In this document: positions 58,006-64,000 of the stretch, piece by piece
How the letters are laid out: the number at the start of each line of letters is the position of its first letter
Numbering within the stretch: the first letter of the stretch is position 1
Source of the DNA: JAWMQL01 sp033283165
Lineage (GTDB): Bacteria; Pseudomonadota; Gammaproteobacteria; Pseudomonadales; Halieaceae
Direction of reading: 5' to 3'
Assembly (NCBI GenBank): GCA_033283165.1
Contig: JAWMQL010000003.1
Coordinates: forward strand, 852,099-916,098
Length of the DNA: 64,000 nt
Notes under the pieces: generated by a model
Told to the model about the DNA's origin: nothing
Database searches by the model: none
What the model saw: only the letters and a program-made list of their open reading frames with translations
Position numbers and translations under genes: made by a program

Positions 58006-59871
58006 TCAGGAACCCATCGCCTTCAACACCAGTTCGACCCGGCGATTGTCCTGTCGGCCCTGTTCGCTATCGTTGCTGGCGCGCGGCCGGGACTCGCCGT
58101 AGCCCACTGCGGTAACCTGACCGGGGTCGACACCGTGGTCGGTGATCATCACCTCGCGCACAGCATTGGCCCGGCGTTCCGACAACCACTGGTTGTACTG
58201 GTCGGGGCCGCTGCTGTCGGTATGCCCTTCGACAATCGCCATCACGTCAGGATTCTCGCGCAGCACGGCGGCCGAGCGTTCGATCTCCTCGTCAAAAGCG
58301 TCACTGATCGACGAGGAGTTGAACTCGAACAGCACATTCAGGTCGACTGAGACCGTGTTGCCACCGATGGTGGTGTAGCGATTGCTTCCCGCGGCCAGGG
58401 CTGCCACAGCGGCGGCGCCATTGCCATCCGAGGGCGCCGCACCGGACAGGCTGGCGAACAGGGCGTCGCGGTCGATCTGCAAGGCGGCCGGCGGTTCCGG
58501 CGGGCACAGAGCGTGGGTGTTCTCGTCGTCCGGGTCGCGGGTGAAGTCGAGCTTCAACTTGTCAATCCTGTCCGCATTCAGTCCGTCCATGTCCATTGCG
58601 GAAAGCAGCAGGCCCATGTTGGCAAGGGTTGAGGCCTGGGCAGTCAACAGATCGGCCACCGCCACCGCGTAGGCGCGCTGGGTATCAAAGTACTCGTTCT
58701 GGGAGTCCAAGAGGTCAAGCAGGGTGCGCTGGCCAATGTCGAACTGGTCGCGGTAGGCGCGGCGGGTCTTGTCCTGGGAGGTGCGGTTGCGGTCCAGCAG
58801 CACAACCTGCTCTTCCAGGGCCTCCACGTTGTTGAACGCGATCATGACTTCCTGCCGTACGTTCAGGCAGGCCTGCTTACGCTCCTCGATGGCCGCATTG
58901 TAAAGGTTGTAAAATTCGCGCTTGCGGGCGCTGTCGGCACCACCGCGGAACAGGTTATAGCTCAGTACCAGTTCCAGGGCTTCCTCATCGAAACGACCGT
59001 CAACTCCATCGGTGTCGTGCTCAACCTCGTTGCGGTAACGCAGGTCCACGCGCGGCATCATCGGCGCATTGGTTGAATTAAGGGCCGCCTGGGATGACCG
59101 CAGGTTTTCGATCGCAGCGTTAATCGTTGGGCTCTGCTCGTAGGCCAGTTCCAGGGCCGCCCCACGCAGCTCCGGGATCATCCCCGAGGGCACACTGGGC
59201 ACCGGCAGCGATTCCGCCGGCAATTCACCAATCACACGTTGAAACCGGGTCCGCACGTCGTGCAGGTTGGTCAGTTCGGTTACCAGGTTGGACTCGGCCA
59301 GCGCGATACGGGCGGCGGCCTGTTCCAGGTCCACACCCTGGCTGACGCCGCCACCGGTCCGTTCCTTGATGCGGTCATAAACCTGGCGGTGGACGACGTA
59401 GTTGTCCTTGGCGTACTCCACCAGCTGCTGGAATTTCATCACATCCAGGTAAGCCTGGGCTCCTTCAAACGCGACTTCCTGAGACGCGCGTTGCAACTCG
59501 TAATACTGGGACAGCTTGGCGTATCCCAGGCGCCTGACCTCCTCGCGGGTGGCGAAGCCGTCGAACAGCATCTGGGTGATGCTGAAGCGGGTGGCGTCGC
59601 GGGCGTAGTCCCCGAAGTCCACAATCGGGGTTTCGCGGTCTTCGCGGCCCACGTCCGCGTACAGGTCTACACTGGGGAAATAACCGCCGCGGGCACCGCG
59701 CTCGGCTTCCCGGGTGGCCTCGAAGTTGTAGTAAGCGGCGTTGACGCGAGGGCTGAAGTCGACGGCTTTCTTTACCGCCGAGTTGAAATCCCCTACCTCG
59801 GCGTGACTGGGGCCAGAAATCAGACCGGCGGCAATCACCGCCAAAGCCAACAGTTTTGGTGTCGTTTTCAT
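58006..59871 (-). CDS. TolC-family channel fused to a C-terminal OmpA domain
   Basis: 621 residues. The signal peptide ends at SHA (residue 24). Residues 25-460 are a TolC/AggA-type outer-membrane channel with two OEP repeats (VDLYADVGREDRE..., VDFGDYARDATRFSITQMLFDG, and later DIGQRTLLDLLDSQNEYFDTQR). Residues 470-510 are a linker with Ala-rich sequence. Residues 510-621 form an OmpA domain: VLFEFNSSSISDAF, VEGHTDSSGPDQYNQWLS and DNRRVELVLKAMGS. Such fusions are typical of type I secretion systems for large RTX/VCBS adhesins, the OmpA part anchoring the duct to peptidoglycan. The adhesin gene upstream on the same strand supports that. Confidence 0.9.
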   Translation of the reverse strand: MKTTPKLLALAVIAAGLISGPSHAEVGDFNSAVKKAVDFSPRVNAAYYNFEATREAERGARGGYFPSVDLYADVGREDRETPIVDFGDYARDATRFSITQMLFDGFATREEVRRLGYAKLSQYYELQRASQEVAFEGAQAYLDVMKFQQLVEYAKDNYVVHRQVYDRIKERTGGGVSQGVDLEQAAARIALAESNLVTELTNLHDVRTRFQRVIGELPAESLPVPSVPSGMIPELRGAALELAYEQSPTINAAIENLRSSQAALNSTNAPMMPRVDLRYRNEVEHDTDGVDGRFDEEALELVLSYNLFRGGADSARKREFYNLYNAAIEERKQACLNVRQEVMIAFNNVEALEEQVVLLDRNRTSQDKTRRAYRDQFDIGQRTLLDLLDSQNEYFDTQRAYAVAVADLLTAQASTLANMGLLLSAMDMDGLNADRIDKLKLDFTRDPDDENTHALCPPEPPAALQIDRDALFASLSGAAPSDGNGAAAVAALAAGSNRYTTIGGNTVSVDLNVLFEFNSSSISDAFDEEIERSAAVLRENPDVMAIVEGHTDSSGPDQYNQWLSERRANAVREVMITDHGVDPGQVTAVGYGESRPRASNDSEQGRQDNRRVELVLKAMGS

Positions 59872-60094
59872 GTGAAGCTATCCCTGGGTTCTTTTATCGT
59901 GGGCCGTTATATTGCTCCCACCTCATATTCCTTTGCACGACAAGTATACGGTACATTCCCTGCACGCATGCGTCGCGCAGACAATAATATGACCTCTGTC
60001 ACAAAAATACAGCCGGGGTAGCCCGTTTGGGGAAGGGCGCTGTTACGGGCCGTTCGGCACCGCGCAACGCGCCAATTTTTATTCGCTAAAAGCG

Positions 60095-60412
60095 CTAATC
60101 GTCGCCGATAAGGTCAAGATTTCCACTAATTTTGCTGCGAAGCTGCTGACGCCGCAAAATCTTCACCTGGGCGGAATCGGGCAACTCGGTAAACAGGATT
60201 ACGCCCTTGTCGACCAGTAGCTGCACCACGTCCTCCAGTACCCGGACGAAGTCCTGGTCCGAGGCACTCAGTGACGTCCCGCCATCGCCGAGGGTGCCCA
60301 GAAATGAGGAAAGCTCCAGGTTGTCCGGTGCCAACTCCTCCTGGAAGCCCGGCCCTCGCTCCCGGCTCACTGCCGCAATCTTTCCCTGATCGTCACGTTT
60401 CACAAAGGGCAT
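60095..60412 (-). CDS. Small conserved hypothetical protein between adhesin and channel genes
   Basis: 105 residues from ATG 60412, 8 bases after GGAG; ATG 60418 is too close to the site. The sequence begins MPFVKRDDQGKIAAVSRE and has ELSSFLGTLGDG and a C-terminal helix with VRVLEDVVQLLVDKGVILF and PDSAQVKILRRQQLRSK. Homologues carry the unhelpful label tryptophan-synthase-beta-like, though the size and motifs have nothing of TrpB. No signal peptide, so cytoplasmic. Its position between the adhesin and the secretion channel suggests a regulator or chaperone, but there is no direct evidence. Confidence 0.78.
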   Translation of the reverse strand: MPFVKRDDQGKIAAVSRERGPGFQEELAPDNLELSSFLGTLGDGGTSLSASDQDFVRVLEDVVQLLVDKGVILFTELPDSAQVKILRRQQLRSKISGNLDLIGDD

Positions 60413-60427
60413 ATTCATTCTCCATAT

Positions 60428-60460
60428 AAAAAAACCCCACAACCTTTGCAGGTCGTGGGG
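60428..60460 (-). terminator. Rho-independent terminator downstream of the adhesin gene
   Basis: On the minus strand CCCCACGACC-TGCAAA-GGTTGTGGGG forms a 10-bp stem (one G-U pair) followed by seven U residues (A-run 60428-60434). It lies between the adhesin stop (60486) and the start of the small gene at 60412, so most adhesin transcripts should stop here. Confidence 0.9.
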
Positions 60461-60485
60461 GTGAGTCTAGCCTCTTACATGGGCT

Positions 60486-63400
60486 CTAGTCAGTGCTGAC
60501 TACCAGCTTGCCAGAATCAATCATGGCCTGAATGGCCGAATTGATGCTGTCGTAACCGGCCAGCAGGTCTACTCCCTCGATGGTGATAATCTGATCAACC
60601 AGGCCGGCATCGCTGCCATCGCCAGCGAAGTCGCCCTCGCTGTTGACCTTTATCACCGTGCTGCCATCCTCGACCCTGACATCGATGAAGCTGGCGTAGT
60701 CGGCGGTGTCCACGCCGTCTGCCAGCAGGTCCTTGATGTCGATCGAGTCCTCAGACGCATCGAAATCAATGATGATGTCGCCCTCCTCGGTCTGGTCCGC
60801 CAGAGACCAGGCGAATACGTCCTCGCCGTCCGTTGCAACCAGTGTATCGGCGGCCTCGGTAGGCTGGTTGTCCGGCTCCAGCGACGCCGACTGGAGGCTC
60901 GCGGAACCGCGGGTGGCGCTGGACGAGGTCATGGAGGTGGTGAACAGAGTGCTCTCGGTCGTCAGGGACACGTTCAGGTCCACGTCCACCGCGTCGCCTT
61001 CGGCATCCTGCAGGGTGGCGTCGAAAGACAGGTCGATGTCACCGCCGGGCCGTTCCTCCACTCCGCCGAAGTCACCGACCTTGAAGGTGGATCCGCCGGT
61101 GTGCCAGTACTCCACGCTGTTCATAAAGGCGGTGTTGTTATCGGGATCATTGAGGACCGAGACGCCGATGGTGTCGCCGGCGAGCACGCCAGATACCGTG
61201 ACTGTTCCATCCGCATTAAAAACGATATTTGCGGTGGGCGCAGTATAGGTCACCCCGTTGATAATGACCCCAGTAATACCCACACGGGTACCGTCTCCCA
61301 CGACAGTGTCGCCGCCGTCGGGGTCAATTTTCGCCACGATCGTAATGGTACTGCTGTTCTGGATATTGGTGAACGTGGCGCTGGCGCCAAAGAGATCGAC
61401 GGCGTGGCCAGAGAAATCGTGGTCCTGGTTGGCCGGCTCAGCGTAGCCAGCGCCGCCCACGGTGGCCGCCGGGTCGGCGGTCGCCAGGCCCAAACCCTCA
61501 ACGTAATCTACCCGGATACCCTCGCCGGGACCGATACTCTGGCCGCCGCTAACACCGACCGTTTGCGCTGATTCATTGATCGAGCCACTGCTGGCATCGA
61601 CAGATGACTGTTGACCATTGTAACCGCCAGTTCGCTCCATCGGCGTCAGCAGAATATCCGGGTTCGAAACCGACTCGTAGTAGGCGTACGGCGTGTTGCC
61701 ACCCTGGAAATCGTATCCCAGGTCCTCGGAGGAGAAGCCGTCCTCGCCGTCGATGTACTGGAACTGGGTGAAACTGTACTGGTCATTCGACTCCCCAAAC
61801 CCGCCATCGAGGTTGATGGCTACGGCAAACACCAGGTCAGGCGTAGGACTGTTCAGGTTTACCGTGTCGGGATTGAACCCCGCATTGGTCGAACCGAACA
61901 GGAACAGGCCGTCACTTGAGGTAAACAGGAAAATCGGAGCATCGTCAGAGGTATAGCCACTGTTTTCCCCCGCCTTCGCGTTGAACGTCAGCCCACCGCG
62001 CTGATCGGCGCCGAGGTCGTCGTCGATATTGCCGTCATCATCCAGGGCTGCGGAAGTGGGTGACGTCGGCGCCGGCTTGTTTTCGGCCGTGATGGTGAAC
62101 GGTGTAATCACTACCGGACCGTCATCCAGCACCTGGATCGTCAGGGTGTCGGGAACCGACACGTCCGTATCGCTGTCCACCACCCTCACGCTGAACTCGT
62201 CAACGATACCTTCCGCCGTGCCCGTGCTTGTAGCGTCCGGGTGGTCCGTCGTGTTGCCCGACAGCGTGTAAGACCAGCTGTAAGCGCCAGCAGTTTCGGT
62301 CACCGTCAAGGTGCCGTACTGGCCATCCACCGTGCCACCACCGGTCACATCACGGTCAATACCGTCCTTGTCGACTATGATCAGCGCACCCAGTTCATCA
62401 TTACCCGTGCCAATCGTGAACGTGCCCGTGGTCGTTTCGTTCGGGCTGGCCGCGTTGCTGCCCGTCGACAGCGCCGCCTCATCCACGACACCGTCCGTCA
62501 CCGTCACCGACGGGAACGAATCCGGGGCAATGTTCAGGTAAACCGTCGCGGTATCCGTATCACCATCCCCGTCTTCCAACTGGTAGGTGAACTGGTCCGG
62601 ACCCTCTGCGCCATCGTTCGCCTGGTAGGTGAACGTGCCGTCGTCGTGGTAGGTCAGGGAACCCTTCGAGGGGCCCGACAGCACCGTCACGCCGGTCACC
62701 AGGTCGACGTCATCCGCGCCCGGCACATCGACGCCGCTGCCGTTGTTCGCAAACACGTCGATCAGGACACTGCCGTCCTCCGCCACCGAGCCCGGCGACG
62801 CCAGGCTGAAGTCATCGTTGGCCGTCGGACCATCATCCAGCACCTGGATCGTCAGGATGTCGGGAACCGACACGTCTGTATCGCTGTCCACCACCCTCAC
62901 GCTGAACTCGTCAACGATACCTTCCGCCGTGCCCGTGCTCGTAGCGTCCGGGTGGTCCGTCGTGTTGCCCGACAGCGTGTACGACCAGCTGTAAGCGCCG
63001 GCAGTTTCGGTCACCGTCAAGGTGCCGTACTGGCCATCCACCGTGCCACCACCGGTCACGTCACGGTCAATACCGTCCTTGTCGACTATGATCAGCGCAC
63101 CGAGATCGTCATTACCCGTGCCAATCGTGAACGTGCCCGTGGTCGTTTCGTTCGGGCTGGCCGCGTTGCTGCCCGTCGACAGCGCCGCCTCATCCACGAC
63201 ACCGTCCGTCACCGTCACCGACGGGAACGAATCCGGGGCAATGTTCAGGTAAACCGTCGCGGTATCCGTATCACCATCCCCGTCTTCCAACTGGTAGGTG
63301 AACTGGTCCGGACCCTCTGCGCCATCGTTCGCCTGGTAGGTGAACGTGCCGTCGTCGTGGTAGGTCAGGGAACCCTTCGAGGGGCCCGACAGCACCGTCA

Positions 63401-64000
63401 CGCCGGTCACCAGGTCGACGTCGTCCGCGCCCGGCACATCGACGCCGCTGCCGTTGTTCGCAAACACGTCGATCAGGACACTGCCGTCCTCCGCCACCGA
63501 GCCCGGCGACGCCAGGCTGAAGTCATCGTTGGCCGTCGGCGCATCGTCCACCACGGCAATCGACAGGGTGTCGTTCGCACTGTCCCCGTCGTCATCCGAT
63601 ACCGTCACGCTGAAATCATCCGTGACCGCACCACCACTGTGATCGGCATTGTCAGTCAGGGTGTAGCTGTAGCTCACCGTCTGGGTCCCGGTATTGATCC
63701 CGGTGATGGTCAGCACGCCCAGCGCGGTGGTCACCTCGTTCGTCGCGGTCACCACGCCGTCGGTCACGACCGCCACGCCATCAATGGTGATGTCGACCGG
63801 CACGTCCTCCGCGGCATAGCTGAAGGTGCCCGCGACCGTCTCGCTGTCCGCCGGCTCGTCGGAACCGGCCGATTCGCCAGTGCGCGCCGGCAGCCCGTCC
63901 TCGTAGACCGTCGTGGTGTCACCACCCGCATCCGGGACCGTCACCGTCACCCCGCCATCCAGGTCGATGGTCAGCAAGGCCGTGTCGAAGCTGCCGTCGC
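60486..64000 (-). CDS. Giant VCBS/RTX-type adhesin, C-terminal part (runs off the window)
   Basis: At least 1171 residues; the frame is open to base 64000, so the N-terminus is outside. It is acidic and Asp/Thr/Gly/Val-rich, with calcium-binding-like Ig modules. From the window edge: a VCBS-type module, then two 237-residue units, each a cadherin-like Big_9 domain (ANDDFSLASPGSVAEDGSVL) plus a DUF5801-like domain (VDEAALSTGSNAASPNETT). A unique ~380-residue segment (about 62090-60950) follows, then a type I secretion C-terminal target domain of the VCA0849 class with ADTLVATDGEDVFAWSLADQ and EGDIIIDFDASEDSIDIKDL. Exported by the T1SS including the TolC-OmpA channel. Likely a biofilm or surface adhesin. 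Confidence 0.88.
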   Translation of the reverse strand, partial: DGSFDTALLTIDLDGGVTVTVPDAGGDTTTVYEDGLPARTGESAGSDEPADSETVAGTFSYAAEDVPVDITIDGVAVVTDGVVTATNEVTTALGVLTITGINTGTQTVSYSYTLTDNADHSGGAVTDDFSVTVSDDDGDSANDTLSIAVVDDAPTANDDFSLASPGSVAEDGSVLIDVFANNGSGVDVPGADDVDLVTGVTVLSGPSKGSLTYHDDGTFTYQANDGAEGPDQFTYQLEDGDGDTDTATVYLNIAPDSFPSVTVTDGVVDEAALSTGSNAASPNETTTGTFTIGTGNDDLGALIIVDKDGIDRDVTGGGTVDGQYGTLTVTETAGAYSWSYTLSGNTTDHPDATSTGTAEGIVDEFSVRVVDSDTDVSVPDILTIQVLDDGPTANDDFSLASPGSVAEDGSVLIDVFANNGSGVDVPGADDVDLVTGVTVLSGPSKGSLTYHDDGTFTYQANDGAEGPDQFTYQLEDGDGDTDTATVYLNIAPDSFPSVTVTDGVVDEAALSTGSNAASPNETTTGTFTIGTGNDELGALIIVDKDGIDRDVTGGGTVDGQYGTLTVTETAGAYSWSYTLSGNTTDHPDATSTGTAEGIVDEFSVRVVDSDTDVSVPDTLTIQVLDDGPVVITPFTITAENKPAPTSPTSAALDDDGNIDDDLGADQRGGLTFNAKAGENSGYTSDDAPIFLFTSSDGLFLFGSTNAGFNPDTVNLNSPTPDLVFAVAINLDGGFGESNDQYSFTQFQYIDGEDGFSSEDLGYDFQGGNTPYAYYESVSNPDILLTPMERTGGYNGQQSSVDASSGSINESAQTVGVSGGQSIGPGEGIRVDYVEGLGLATADPAATVGGAGYAEPANQDHDFSGHAVDLFGASATFTNIQNSSTITIVAKIDPDGGDTVVGDGTRVGITGVIINGVTYTAPTANIVFNADGTVTVSGVLAGDTIGVSVLNDPDNNTAFMNSVEYWHTGGSTFKVGDFGGVEERPGGDIDLSFDATLQDAEGDAVDVDLNVSLTTESTLFTTSMTSSSATRGSASLQSASLEPDNQPTEAADTLVATDGEDVFAWSLADQTEEGDIIIDFDASEDSIDIKDLLADGVDTADYASFIDVRVEDGSTVIKVNSEGDFAGDGSDAGLVDQIITIEGVDLLAGYDSINSAIQAMIDSGKLVVSTD
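62122..63543. repeat. Two tandem near-identical 711-bp repeat units within the adhesin gene
   Basis: Unit 1 is about 62122-62832 and unit 2 about 62833-63543; aligned positions are offset by exactly 711 bases (237 codons). They differ at only a few positions by eye, for example GTCAGGGTGTC against GTCAGGATGTC and AGTTCATCATTACC against AGATCGTCATTACC. The divergent module after unit 2 (toward 64000) shows where the array ends. The near-identity implies recent duplication or gene conversion and makes copy number prone to change. Confidence 0.9.

Noticed and set aside
60095..60412. Tryptophan synthase beta subunit annotation for the small protein
   Set aside because: At 105 residues with no PLP-binding lysine motif, it cannot be TrpB; the label is an inherited database name.
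62122..63543. Long repeats considered as a CRISPR or satellite array
   Set aside because: The period is 711 bp, in frame, and encodes protein domains; there are no short repeat-spacer units.

Overview
The window is high-GC, gene-dense DNA (roughly 60% GC or more by eye) from a Gram-negative bacterium. Two large TonB-dependent receptors, two RND efflux systems, OmpA and TolC proteins, the prkA-yeaH-spoVR operon, type I secretion machinery and a giant VCBS-type adhesin suggest a free-living, probably marine gammaproteobacterium of the Halieaceae/Spongiibacteraceae/Cellvibrionales kind. That placement is inferred from gene content, not from a marker gene. I see no rRNA, tRNA, CRISPR array, insertion sequence or prophage.

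Layout. 1-5424: the 3' end of a LysR regulator, then prkA-yeaH-spoVR. 5475-10160: an AraC regulator divergent from a class I-type HMG-CoA reductase, then a TonB receptor. 10231-15774: a small membrane protein, two SDR dehydrogenases, a PQQ-repeat propeller protein, a nucleoside-diphosphate-sugar-epimerase-like protein and an LLM (luciferase-like) oxidoreductase. 15978-22129: malic enzyme, a CDP-alcohol phosphatidyltransferase overlapping a YbhP-like phosphatase, an aminotransferase and a SulP transporter. 22117-28376: a Cus-type copper/silver efflux operon headed by a small His/Cys-rich exported protein. 28419-33003: a lipoprotein and DUF4892-OmpA pair, divergent from a transmembrane Ser/Thr kinase and an exported protein. 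33054-34691: an acetolactate synthase-like enzyme.

34788-42914 is the metabolic centrepiece: an apparently FNR-controlled operon, frdC-frdA-frdB-nifJ-DHOD-like. It encodes a Wolinella-type di-heme fumarate reductase, pyruvate:ferredoxin/flavodoxin oxidoreductase and a dihydroorotate-dehydrogenase-like flavoprotein, pointing to an anaerobic or microaerobic mode in an otherwise aerobic-looking genome. 43000-49685: a second TonB receptor, two tandem paralogous lipoproteins built from a repeated module, a lipoprotein carrying a GspG-like C-terminal domain, and a HAD phosphatase. 49689-53815: an RND pump and its adaptor. 53876-57992: two tandem sulfotransferase-like proteins, a DUF454 protein, an S1/P1 nuclease and a Tag-like glycosylase. 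58006-64000: a TolC-OmpA fusion, a small conserved protein and the C-terminal part of a giant type I-secreted adhesin that contains two almost identical 711-bp repeats.

A family of perfect palindromes built on GGGGACAGTT(C/T)ACTTAATT punctuates operon ends at 10169, 15795, 34704 and 42914. The two arms co-vary, so the family is under structural selection or is copied by a transposase. The most unusual proteins are the kinase with five periplasmic C-x7-C TPR-like repeats, the tandem repeat lipoproteins, the GspG-like lipoprotein and the class I HMG-CoA reductase.
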